A DNA stretch of 64,000 bases from the NCBI RefSeq assembly GCF_900105985.1, contig NZ_FNUB01000004.1:347501-411500 (forward strand). The letters run 5' to 3'. Source of the DNA: Tenacibaculum sp. MAR_2010_89. GTDB lineage: Bacteria; Bacteroidota; Bacteroidia; Flavobacteriales; Flavobacteriaceae. Position numbers and translations under genes: made by a program. The notes beneath the pieces are model-generated. The model was not told where the DNA came from, ran no database searches, and worked only from the letters and a program-made list of their open reading frames with translations. Shown here piece by piece: positions 35,222 to 43,270 of this stretch (its first letter is position 1; each line of letters begins with the position of its first letter).

Positions 35222-35887
35222 ATGCAAATAAACAAATATATAGATCATACATTATTAAAGCCAACAGCTACAGAAAAAGAAATTATCAAGCTATGTAATG
35301 AAGCTAAAAAACACAATTTCAGCGCAGTATGTGTTAACGGATCTTACGTACAATTAGCTAAACAAGAATTAGAAAATTCAACTATTAAAATTGCTGCAGT
35401 AGTTGGTTTTCCTCTAGGTGCTATGAGTACAGAAACAAAAGTATTTGAAGCTAAAAATGCTATTAAAAATGGAGCTTCAGAAATTGATATGGTTATTAAT
35501 ATTGGAAAATTAATAGACGGAGAATATGAGTATGTAGAAAATGAAATAAGTCAAATAAAAAAAATCATTGAAAAACATACCTTAAAAGTAATTTTTGAAA
35601 ACTGTTATTTAAATACTGAACAAATAAAAATTGTTACCCAATTAGCTGTTAACGCTAAGGCTGATTTCATTAAAACCTCAACAGGTTTTGGTACTGACGG
35701 TGCTAAGTTTGAAGATGTTTCTTTAATGAAAAATATAGCTAAAGGTAAAATAGAAATTAAAGCAGCTGGTGGTATAAGAAATATAGAAATCGCTAAAAAA
35801 TATATTAATTTTGGGGTTACTCGCTTAGGTACTTCATCTGGAGTTTCTTTAGTTACCGATGGTATAACAAATAAAAGCCAGTACTAA
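35222..35887 (+). CDS. deoC: Deoxyribose-phosphate aldolase
   Basis: It splits 2-deoxyribose 5-phosphate into glyceraldehyde 3-phosphate and acetaldehyde, the last step of deoxyribonucleoside breakdown. The 221-residue TIM barrel shows [12 protein letters not shown] at the start, EIDMVINIG in the middle, [10 protein letters not shown] with the Schiff-base Lys151, and [10 protein letters not shown] near the end. It is followed after 11 bases by deoD, so the two salvage enzymes are adjacent, inside a transcript headed by ccoI. Confidence 0.95.
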   Translation: MQINKYIDHTLLKPTATEKEIIKLCNEAKKHNFSAVCVNGSYVQLAKQELENSTIKIAAVVGFPLGAMSTETKVFEAKNAIKNGASEIDMVINIGKLIDGEYEYVENEISQIKKIIEKHTLKVIFENCYLNTEQIKIVTQLAVNAKADFIKTSTGFGTDGAKFEDVSLMKNIAKGKIEIKAAGGIRNIEIAKKYINFGVTRLGTSSGVSLVTDGITNKSQY

Positions 35888-35898
35888 AAACCATACTT

Positions 35899-36597
35899 AT
35901 GAGCATACATATAGAAGCTAAAAAAGGAGAAATAGCAGAAACTGTTTTGCTACCAGGTGACCCTATGAGAGCCAAATGGATTGCTGAAACATTTTTTGAT
36001 AATTCTATTTGTTATAACACCGTACGCGGCATGTTAGGTTTCACAGGATATTATAAAGGTAAAAAAATATCTGTACAAGGAACAGGTATGGGAATTCCTT
36101 CTACTTTAATTTATTGTTCAGAATTAATTACTAAATATGATGTTAAAAATCTTATACGAGTTGGTTCAGCTGGATCTTATCAAAAAGATGTGAAAATTAG
36201 AGATATTGTAATTGCAATGGCTGCTTCTACAAATTCTGGATTAAATAAAATGCGCTTTAATGGTGCTGATTATGCCCCTACTGCAAATTTTGAATTGTTT
36301 CAAAGAGCCGTACAGGAGGCAACAAAAAGAAACATTTCATTAAAAGCTGGAAACGTGTTAAGCTCTGATGAGTTTTACGCAGATAAGTTTGATAGTTATA
36401 AAAAATGGGCTGATTATGGTGTGCTTTGTGTTGAAATGGAAACTGCTGGTTTATATACAATAGCAGCTAAATATAATGTTAAAGCACTATCTATTTTAAC
36501 AATTTCTGATAGTTTGGTTACGAAAGAAAAAACTACAGCTGATGAACGAGAACAAACATTCAAAGAAATGATAGAGATAGCCTTAAATGTAGTATAA
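35899..36597 (+). CDS. deoD: Purine-nucleoside phosphorylase, hexameric DeoD type
   Basis: It cleaves purine (deoxy)nucleosides with phosphate, giving base and (deoxy)ribose 1-phosphate. The 232 residues start with [18 protein letters not shown] and include [15 protein letters not shown], and [10 protein letters not shown] with the substrate-binding Glu pair, then LTISDSLV. It works directly upstream of DeoC in the same pathway. Both are between ccoI and hemN, an unusual neighbourhood. A 42-base gap leads to hemN. Confidence 0.95.
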   Translation: MSIHIEAKKGEIAETVLLPGDPMRAKWIAETFFDNSICYNTVRGMLGFTGYYKGKKISVQGTGMGIPSTLIYCSELITKYDVKNLIRVGSAGSYQKDVKIRDIVIAMAASTNSGLNKMRFNGADYAPTANFELFQRAVQEATKRNISLKAGNVLSSDEFYADKFDSYKKWADYGVLCVEMETAGLYTIAAKYNVKALSILTISDSLVTKEKTTADEREQTFKEMIEIALNVV

Positions 36598-36639
36598 ACT
36601 ATACTAAGCTACTTCCTTTATTAATAAACAATACTAAAC

Positions 36640-38001
36640 ATGAGCTCATTAATACAAAAATATAACATTCCAGGACCTAGATATACTAGTTATCCTACTG
36701 TACCTTATTGGGATAATGAAACATTTTCAAAAAAGAAATGGATCGCTACATTTAAACAATCATTTATTGAAAGTAATACTTCAGAAGGTATCAGTTTATA
36801 TATACACCTTCCTTATTGTGAAAGTCTATGTACCTTTTGTGCATGTCATAAGCACATAACCAAACGTCATGAGGTAGAACAACCATATATTGACACCGTA
36901 TTAAAAGAATGGCAACTCTATGTTAATTTAATAAATGAAACCCCTATTATAAAAGAAATTCATTTAGGTGGAGGAACTCCAACTTTTTTTTCCAAAAAAG
37001 AATTAAAACGTTTAATTAGTGGTCTCTTTAAGAATGCAAAAAAACACCCAAATCATGAATTTAGTTTTGAAGGACATCCTAACAATACAACAAAAGAACA
37101 CTTACAAACTCTTTACGATTTAGGATTTACTAGAGTTAGTTATGGTGTACAAGATTATAATTTAAAAGTACAAGAAGCCATTCATAGGGTTCAGCCCTTT
37201 GAAAATGTAGAAAAAGCTACTCGATTAGCTCGTGAAATTGGTTATACATCTATTAGTCATGATTTAGTGTTTGGTTTACCTTTCCAAACTAAAGAAAATG
37301 TAATTCATACAATTAAAAAAACCAAAGAATTAGAACCTGATCGAATTTCTTTTTACAGTTATGCTCATGTTCCTTGGGTAAAAGGTGTTGGTCAACGTGG
37401 TTTTAATGAACAAGATCTTCCAAAAAATGAAGAAAAGCGAGAACTTTATGAGCTAGGGAAGCAGTTATTTGCAAATATGGGTTATGCAGAGATTGGTATG
37501 GATCACTTTGCTTTACCTAGTGATAGTTTATATAAAGCTACAGAAGAAAAAACTTTACATCGTAATTTTATGGGGTACACCGCTAACAAAACCCAATTAA
37601 TGATTGGTTTAGGCATGTCTTCAATTTCAGATTCTTGGTATGGATTCTCTCAAAATGTAAAAACAGTAAAGGAATATCAACAATTGGTCAATAATGGTGA
37701 AATTCCTGTTTTTAGAGGTCATCTTTTATCAAAAGAAGATTTAATTATTCGCCAACATATATTAAACATTATGTGTCATTTTGAAACTTCTTGGAAAGAA
37801 GAATCCCTTCACATAAAAAATATTTCAAAACATATAGAAAAACTTGAAGAGATGATAACAGATGGTTTAGTAAGTATTAAAAATAACACATTATCTGTTC
37901 CTGAAAAAGCACGTCCTTTTGTTCGCAATATCTGTATGGCTTTTGATAAAAAACTACATAAAAAACAGCCAGATACTAAACTATTTTCAATGACTATCTA
38001 A
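36640..38001 (+). CDS. hemN: Oxygen-independent coproporphyrinogen III oxidase
   Basis: A 453-residue radical SAM enzyme that converts coproporphyrinogen III to protoporphyrinogen IX without oxygen. The 4Fe-4S site is CESLCTFC (Cys60, Cys64 and Cys67), preceded by YIHLPY, and the substrate signature GGGTPTFF follows. The C-terminal HemN domain is present (MGYTANKTQLMIGLGMSSISDSWYG). NKTQ/GLGMSSIS distinguish true HemN from HemW. Location in an FNR-linked cluster fits haem supply for cbb3 oxidase at low oxygen. Confidence 0.95.
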   Translation: MSSLIQKYNIPGPRYTSYPTVPYWDNETFSKKKWIATFKQSFIESNTSEGISLYIHLPYCESLCTFCACHKHITKRHEVEQPYIDTVLKEWQLYVNLINETPIIKEIHLGGGTPTFFSKKELKRLISGLFKNAKKHPNHEFSFEGHPNNTTKEHLQTLYDLGFTRVSYGVQDYNLKVQEAIHRVQPFENVEKATRLAREIGYTSISHDLVFGLPFQTKENVIHTIKKTKELEPDRISFYSYAHVPWVKGVGQRGFNEQDLPKNEEKRELYELGKQLFANMGYAEIGMDHFALPSDSLYKATEEKTLHRNFMGYTANKTQLMIGLGMSSISDSWYGFSQNVKTVKEYQQLVNNGEIPVFRGHLLSKEDLIIRQHILNIMCHFETSWKEESLHIKNISKHIEKLEEMITDGLVSIKNNTLSVPEKARPFVRNICMAFDKKLHKKQPDTKLFSMTI

Positions 38002-38006
38002 ATGAA

Positions 38007-38184
38007 AAAACTCATTAGGTGTCTAATGAGTTTTAATGTAATATTTAAGGGGAGTCAATTTATCTTTAGGGGAAAATAATTTTGATACTGTAAAGATAAC
38101 CTCTTATTCACAACGTCTAGTTATTGTTAGTTGTTTCAACTATAAGAACGGGTGAATATCATTAAAGTGTCGACGAATGGTAAA
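38007..38184 (-). ncRNA. Candidate small RNA, copy 1 of 4
   Basis: One of four homologous units of about 180 bp. Read on the minus strand it has TACCATTCGTCGACAC at its 5' end, a small GTTG/CAAC hairpin, the shared core TTTTCCCC...TCCCC, and a terminator hairpin CTCATTAG/CTAATGAG (38011-38030) followed by six T. The same hairpin may end hemN on the plus strand. Strand and transcription are inferred from the terminator T run; no RNA data are available to me. Confidence 0.5.
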
Positions 38185-38252
38185 GTTGATATCACTTCTT
38201 TAATTAAAGAAAAAAGTAATCTTAAAAACATCCATTATAATTACCTAAAATA

Positions 38253-38431
38253 AAAGCTCATTAGATGTCTAATGAGCTTTCTTGCTATATTCAAGGGAAT
38301 CAATTTATTTAAAAGGGGAAAATAATTTTGATACTGTAAATATATCTTCTTATTAAAAAAAATATAACAACTATTAGTTGCTTCTACTGTAACAATAGAT
38401 TAATAAACTGTATGTATCGATAATTGGTAAA
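38253..38431 (-). ncRNA. Candidate small RNA, copy 2 of 4
   Basis: It has the same layout as copy 1: terminator stem AAAGCTCATTAG (38253-38264) with CTAATGAGCTTT (38269-38280), core at 38293-38340, and GTATCGATAATTGGTA (plus strand) at the far end. It is most similar to copy 3. In copies 2-4 the core includes AAGGGGAAAATAATTTTGAT (plus strand) or near-identical sequence, while the middle between core and far end varies, as expected of a structured RNA family rather than recent duplication. Confidence 0.5.
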
Positions 38432-38483
38432 ATAGCTAGTGTTTTTACCTTTTTTTATCTAAAAGTAGTTTTATGGTAATAAA

Positions 38484-38663
38484 AAAACTCATTAGACACC
38501 TAATGAGTTTTAATATAATATTTAAGGGGAATCAATTTATCTAAAAGGGGAAAATAATTTTGATACTGTAAATATATCTTCTTATTTAAAAAAATGTAAC
38601 TACTATTAGTTGCTTCTACTGCAACAACTGATTAATAAACTAAAAGTATCGATGAATGGTAAA
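38484..38663 (-). ncRNA. Candidate small RNA, copy 3 of 4
   Basis: The terminator stem is AAAACTCATTAG (38484-38495) with CTAATGAGTTTT (38500-38511) and at least seven T on the minus strand. The core is at 38524-38572. On the minus strand, GTTGC/GCAAC forms a clear 5' hairpin with a 7-base loop. The far end GTATCGATGAATGGTA (plus) is 19 bases from the end of the DUF3667 gene. Confidence 0.5.
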
Positions 38664-38681
38664 ATAGATATTCTTAATTTT

Positions 38682-39395
38682 CTAAAAAAATGAATACTTG
38701 ACTTTTAAAAAACCTATGAGAAGAGTAGATAAAAACAAAGTGAAAAAAAATAAAAAAACAGAAATAATAGATAAGGTAACTATCTCAACTTTATTATTTT
38801 TTCCTACAAAAACCCTATATAATAAAATTATTATAAAAAAATACACTATTGGATCAAGTAATAAAGGGCTTTTAAAAACCATATAACTTAACAATCCAAA
38901 CAAAGTAGCTTGACCAACAACAAATGAACTAATTGCTAGATGCTCAGAATAATTATACTTTCCAAAAACCAATTTTGTAAAAAAACTTAAAGGAATTATT
39001 GAAAATATCCAGAAAAACTTAAGAAATTCTCTTATAAACCTTCCTCCTGCATTACCTATTTTTCTAAATACTAGATCATTTACACCAACTTCATTAATCG
39101 TTTTCGGTACTCTAAATATCCCCTCAACAATTAAATAAATCGAAATTGTAATAATTAAAAATGATATTGGATTTAAAACTCCTTTTCTCTTTCCATGAAT
39201 ATATTCTAAAACAACTTTTTTGGGATTTATAATTAATGTTTTTACATTAAACAGAAATCCTTTATCCATATTAGCTACTGATAAAAATGCGTAATTAAAC
39301 ATTGATGTAAATGTTATTTTTTCTACATTCTTTTTCTCTCCACAATTAGGACAAAATTTCTCATCATGTTCATGATTACATGAAATACAATTCAT
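38682..39395 (-). CDS. DUF3667 family membrane protein
   Basis: A 237-residue protein with an N-terminal zinc-ribbon (CISCNHEHDEKFCPNC) followed by the DUF3667 core (FNVKTLIINPKKVVLEYIHGKRKGVLNPISFL) and about four or five membrane helices. The role is unknown. It lies between copies 3 and 4 of the repeated RNA-like units, on the same strand as they are proposed to be. Base composition is slightly more AT-rich than its neighbours. Confidence 0.85.
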   Translation of the reverse strand: MNCISCNHEHDEKFCPNCGEKKNVEKITFTSMFNYAFLSVANMDKGFLFNVKTLIINPKKVVLEYIHGKRKGVLNPISFLIITISIYLIVEGIFRVPKTINEVGVNDLVFRKIGNAGGRFIREFLKFFWIFSIIPLSFFTKLVFGKYNYSEHLAISSFVVGQATLFGLLSYMVFKSPLLLDPIVYFFIIILLYRVFVGKNNKVEIVTLSIISVFLFFFTLFLSTLLIGFLKVKYSFF

Positions 39396-39457
39396 TTAAA
39401 ATTTACTTAAAATGCTAATGTTAGTTTGTAAAAGTATATAAAAATGTTTAAAACTTA

Positions 39458-39638
39458 AAAAAGCTCATTGTTTTACTAATGAGCTTTTTAATAATAAACT
39501 TAAGGGAATCAATTTATCTTTAGGGGAAAATAATTTTGATACTGTAAAAGTAAATACTTAACTAAAATTAAAACTGCTTATTAGTTGTTTAGTTTATCTC
39601 AGCCGTTTAATCGACAAAAAGTATCGACAAATGGTATA
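39458..39638 (-). ncRNA. Candidate small RNA, copy 4 of 4
   Basis: The most divergent copy: terminator stem AAAAAGCTCATT (39458-39469) with AATGAGCTTTTT (39478-39489), core from 39502 to 39548, and GTATCGACAAATGGTA (plus) at 39621-39636. The core keeps the two G-rich (plus) or C-rich (minus) boxes and TTTTGATACTGTAAA. It lies upstream of the ccoS promoter, with 77 bases between its end and the FNR-type box at 39716. Confidence 0.5.
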
Positions 39639-39715
39639 AATGTGTAGGTTAAATAATCAAAACTCAAAAAATCTTTTCTTTTTCTGTATTTGAAAACCAA
39701 CTAAATTAGTAAACA

Positions 39716-39758
39716 TGACAAATATCATATTTTAAGAAAGCCTTCAAAACTACCTTTG
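39716..39758 (+). promoter_or_regulatory. FNR-type promoter of the cco operon
   Basis: TGACAAATATCATATTTTA at 39716-39734 is identical over 19 bases to the sequence before ccoI. TACCTTTG at 39751-39758, an exact TAnnTTTG -7 element, begins 23 bases after the box. The ccoS ATG is 22 bases further on. Confidence 0.7.
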
Positions 39759-39780
39759 ATGTATTATTATCAGGCAAGAT

Positions 39781-39948
39781 ATGAGCGTTATTTACTTACT
39801 ACTTTCACTAAGTATTTTAGTGGCTATTGTTTTCTTTATAGCATTTATTGTTTCCGTAAAAAAAGGACAGTACGATGATTCGTACACACCTTCTGTTCGT
39901 ATGTTATTTGATGATGAATTAGTTAACGAAGAAAAAATTAACAACTAA
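39781..39948 (+). CDS. ccoS: cbb3 oxidase maturation protein CcoS
   Basis: A 55-residue single-pass membrane protein. MSVIYLLLSLSILVAIVFF is the helix and KKGQYDDSYTPSVRMLFDD is the typical CcoS tail (G-Q-[FY]-D-D...P-x-x-R-ML-x-DD). It is needed in other bacteria to insert haem and copper into CcoN. It is the first gene behind the FNR-type promoter and lies 26 bases before ccoNO. Confidence 0.9.
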   Translation: MSVIYLLLSLSILVAIVFFIAFIVSVKKGQYDDSYTPSVRMLFDDELVNEEKINN

Positions 39949-39974
39949 CAATAGATATTAAATTCAAATAGATT

Positions 39975-42176
39975 ATGGAAATGCAACAATTTTATTACGA
40001 TAATAAAATCGTAAAAAAATTCATCTATGCAACGTTACTCTGGGGGATTGTAGGGTTCTCAGTAGGTTTGCTTTTGGCTTTTATGTTTTTATTCCCAAAT
40101 ATTACTGACGGAATCTCATGGTTAAGTTTTGGTCGTTTACGCCCATTGCATACCAACGCAGTAATTTTTGCCTTTGTAGGAAATGCAATTTTTGCAGGTA
40201 TTTATTACTCACTACAAAGGTTATTAAAAGCAAGAATGGCTAATGATTTTTTAAGTAATTTTAATTTTTGGGGGTGGCAATTAATTATTGTTGCTGCGGC
40301 AATAACATTACCTTTAGGGTATACATCATCAAAAGAATATGCTGAACTAGAATGGCCTATTGATATTGCTATTGCATTAGTTTGGGTAGCTTTCGGTGTA
40401 AACATGATATGGACCATTATGAAAAGAAGACAGCGTCATCTTTATGTAGCTGTATGGTTTTATCTAGGTACTTTTGTTACTGTAGCAGTTCTTCATATTT
40501 TTAACAGTTTAGCATTACCTGTAGGCTTTTTAAAAAGTTACTCAGTATACGCTGGGGTTCAAGATGCTTTAGTTCAATGGTGGTATGGACATAATGCAGT
40601 AGCATTTTTCTTAACAACTCCATTTTTAGGATTAATGTATTACTTTGTACCTAAAGCTGCTAACAGACCTGTATATTCTTATAGACTATCAATTGTTCAC
40701 TTCTGGTCGTTGATATTTATTTATATCTGGGCAGGTCCTCACCATTTATTATATACTTCATTACCTGAATGGGCTCAAAATTTAGGAGTTGCTTTTTCAG
40801 TAATGCTTATAGCTCCTTCTTGGGGAGGTATGATTAATGGTTTATTAACTCTTCGCGGAGCATGGGATAAAGTACGTACAGATCCTGTTTTAAAGTTCAT
40901 GGTAGTAGCTATTACTGGGTATGGTATGGCAACCTTTGAAGGACCAATGTTATCGTTAAAAAACGTAAATGCAATTGCCCACTTTAGTGACTGGATTATA
41001 GCACACGTTCACGTTGGAGCTTTAGCATGGAACGGCTTTTTAACCTTTGGTATGCTGTATTGGTTAATACCTCGTATGTTTAAAACAAAATTATATTCTA
41101 CAGCTTTAGCTAACTTCCATTTTTGGATTGGTACGCTAGGTATTATTATGTATGCTTTACCAATGTATGTTGCTGGTTTTGTTCAAGCTTCTATGTGGAA
41201 ACAATTTAACCCTGACGGAACATTAACTTATGGTAATTTTTTAGAAACTGTCAACGAAATTATACCAATGTATTGGATGCGTGCTATTGGAGGTAGTATG
41301 TTTATTGTTGGGGCATTTGTAATGTTATACAACGTTATAAAAACAGTTAAATCTGGTAGTGATGTGACAGATGATTTAGCAGAGGCACCAGCCTTAACAA
41401 AAGTATCTAAACATAGAACTGGTAGTGAAACATGGCACACTTGGTTAGAAAGAAGACCTATTAAGTTAACTATTTATGCTACTGTAGCAATCTTAATTGG
41501 TGGTGTTATTCAAATTATACCAACCCTTCTAGTAAAATCAAACATTCCAACTATAACGAGTGTAAAACCTTATAGTCCTTTAGAATTAGAAGGTAGAGAC
41601 TTATATATACGTGAAGGTTGCGTTGGATGTCACTCACAAATGATTCGTCCTTTTAGAAGTGAAGTAGAACGTTATGGAGAGTATGCTAAAGCTGGAGAGT
41701 TTGTATATGATCACCCATTCTTGTGGGGTAGTAAACGTACTGGTCCTGATTTATTAAGAATTGGGGGGAAATATTCTGATAGTTGGCACTTAAATCACAT
41801 GTATGATCCTCAAAGTACATCACCTGGTTCTATTATGCCTAGCTACAAATGGTTAATGAGAAGCAAATTAGATAAATCTAGTACTGAAGGAAAAATGAAA
41901 GCAATGGTAAGTCTTGGTGTTCCTTATACTGATGAAGAAATTGCTAATGCACAAGCTAATATGGATGCTCAAGGAATGAAGATTCAAGAAAATTTACATG
42001 CTGACCCAGATTTTGCAAAAAATTACGCATCTGACAAACAGTATGCTCAAGAAAATGGTTTTGAATTTATTGAAATGAAAGATAGAGAAATTGTTGCTTT
42101 AATCGCTTATTTACAACGATTAGGTACAGATATTAAAGTAAAAGATGTTCAAGATCAATTAAGTTCTAAAAAATAG
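39975..42176 (+). CDS. ccoNO: cbb3-type cytochrome c oxidase, fused subunits I and II
   Basis: A 733-residue fusion. Residues 1 to about 480 are CcoN, the haem-copper subunit with twelve helices and conserved His in RPLHTNAVIF, VQWWYGHNAVAFFLTTPFLG, WAGPHHLLYT and IAHVHVGALAWNG. From about residue 500 the CcoO part begins with a membrane anchor and binds one c-type haem through CVGCH (Cys549, Cys552, His553). The N-O fusion is typical of Bacteroidota. The enzyme is the high-affinity terminal oxidase for low oxygen. Confidence 0.96.
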   Translation: MEMQQFYYDNKIVKKFIYATLLWGIVGFSVGLLLAFMFLFPNITDGISWLSFGRLRPLHTNAVIFAFVGNAIFAGIYYSLQRLLKARMANDFLSNFNFWGWQLIIVAAAITLPLGYTSSKEYAELEWPIDIAIALVWVAFGVNMIWTIMKRRQRHLYVAVWFYLGTFVTVAVLHIFNSLALPVGFLKSYSVYAGVQDALVQWWYGHNAVAFFLTTPFLGLMYYFVPKAANRPVYSYRLSIVHFWSLIFIYIWAGPHHLLYTSLPEWAQNLGVAFSVMLIAPSWGGMINGLLTLRGAWDKVRTDPVLKFMVVAITGYGMATFEGPMLSLKNVNAIAHFSDWIIAHVHVGALAWNGFLTFGMLYWLIPRMFKTKLYSTALANFHFWIGTLGIIMYALPMYVAGFVQASMWKQFNPDGTLTYGNFLETVNEIIPMYWMRAIGGSMFIVGAFVMLYNVIKTVKSGSDVTDDLAEAPALTKVSKHRTGSETWHTWLERRPIKLTIYATVAILIGGVIQIIPTLLVKSNIPTITSVKPYSPLELEGRDLYIREGCVGCHSQMIRPFRSEVERYGEYAKAGEFVYDHPFLWGSKRTGPDLLRIGGKYSDSWHLNHMYDPQSTSPGSIMPSYKWLMRSKLDKSSTEGKMKAMVSLGVPYTDEEIANAQANMDAQGMKIQENLHADPDFAKNYASDKQYAQENGFEFIEMKDREIVALIAYLQRLGTDIKVKDVQDQLSSKK

Positions 42177-42181
42177 AAATC

Positions 42182-42349
42182 ATGTTAAAATTTGTAAAAA
42201 ATCACCTAGAGAGTATTACCGGAATTGAAATTTACCCAATGATTTCATTAACCATTTTCTTTACCTTTTTTGTAGTACTGTTTTGGTGGGTATATACTGC
42301 CAAGAATGAATATATAAGTAAAGTAAGTCAATTACCATTAGATAATTAG
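42182..42349 (+). CDS. ccoQ: cbb3 oxidase subunit CcoQ-like small membrane protein
   Basis: A 55-residue protein with one membrane helix (MISLTIFFTFFVVLFWWVY) between short soluble ends. It occupies the CcoQ slot, 5 bases after ccoNO and 14 bases before ccoP. Sequence similarity within CcoQ is always weak, so the name rests on size, topology and position. Confidence 0.8.
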   Translation: MLKFVKNHLESITGIEIYPMISLTIFFTFFVVLFWWVYTAKNEYISKVSQLPLDN

Positions 42350-42363
42350 TAAAATAAAAGAAG

Positions 42364-43230
42364 ATGAAAAAATATTTTCAATCATTAGCATATATCTCTT
42401 TTATAGCTATTACATTTTTTGCTATAGTTAAAGCTATAATGTCATACGAAAATCCTTTTAGCTTGTATGAAAACCCTTTAGTTTGGATAGCTTTAGTAGC
42501 ATTAATTTTAGTAGTTCTTTTAAAAGAATTAGTAAATATTGTAGCTCAGCAAAAAGCTGAAGAACTTCAATTAGAAAAAGACGGAATTAAGCATGAAGAA
42601 GTTGATCATTGGGCTTGGGCTAAAGATCTTATTACTAAATGGACTCAAGCTAAAGCTATTGAAGAAGAAGGTGAAATTGAGTTAGACCATAACTATGATG
42701 GAATTAAAGAACTAGATAACAACTTACCGCCATGGTGGCTATATATGTTTTATGCTACTATGATTTTTGGAGTTATCTATTTAGTAAAATACCACGTTTT
42801 TAATGGTGACAATCAAATTGTAGAATATGAAAAATCTGTTGCTATAGCAAAACGTGAATTAGCAGCCTTTAAATCTACCTCTAAAGAAGCTATTATTGAT
42901 ATGGAAACGGTTACTGTTTTAACAGACGAAAGTGATTTAAATAGAGGAAAAGCCGTATTCAATTTAAACTGTGCTGCTTGTCATTTAAAAGATGGTGGTG
43001 GAGGTATTGGCCCTAACTTAACCGATAAATATTGGATTTTAGGTGGAGGTATAAAAAATGTTTTCAAAACTATTTCAAAAGGAGGTAGAGATGGTAAAGG
43101 TATGGTAGCTTGGGGAAAAACATTAAAACCTAAAGATATTCAAAAAGTTTCTAGTTATGTTTTATCATTACAAGGAACAACTCCTGCCAAAGCCAAAGCT
43201 CCTCAAGGAGATTTATACGAAGAAGAATAA
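42364..43230 (+). CDS. ccoP: cbb3 oxidase subunit III, single-haem CcoP
   Basis: A 288-residue membrane cytochrome. Two N-terminal hydrophobic segments, a cytoplasmic charged loop (AKDLITKWTQAKAIEEEGE), the N-terminal FixP motif (YDGIKELDNNLPPWWLYMF) with another helix, then one cytochrome c domain with CAACH (Cys203, Cys206, His207). Proteobacterial CcoP has two haems; only one site is present here, as in other Bacteroidota. It passes electrons to CcoO/CcoN. Confidence 0.93.
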   Translation: MKKYFQSLAYISFIAITFFAIVKAIMSYENPFSLYENPLVWIALVALILVVLLKELVNIVAQQKAEELQLEKDGIKHEEVDHWAWAKDLITKWTQAKAIEEEGEIELDHNYDGIKELDNNLPPWWLYMFYATMIFGVIYLVKYHVFNGDNQIVEYEKSVAIAKRELAAFKSTSKEAIIDMETVTVLTDESDLNRGKAVFNLNCAACHLKDGGGGIGPNLTDKYWILGGGIKNVFKTISKGGRDGKGMVAWGKTLKPKDIQKVSSYVLSLQGTTPAKAKAPQGDLYEEE

Positions 43231-43270
43231 ATAAGAAATTAAAATTTTGGTTTTTTAATAGTTAGTTATT

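Noticed and set aside
38007..39638. The repeats between hemN and ccoS as a CRISPR array or transposon ends
   Set aside because: Units are ~180 bp, unevenly spaced, have no short constant repeat with unique spacers, and are not paired around a transposase or target duplication.
39649..39660. TTGATTATTTAA (minus strand) upstream of RNA copy 4 as an FNR box
   Set aside because: Only one half-site matches, and it is not at the 23-base distance seen at the three good promoters.
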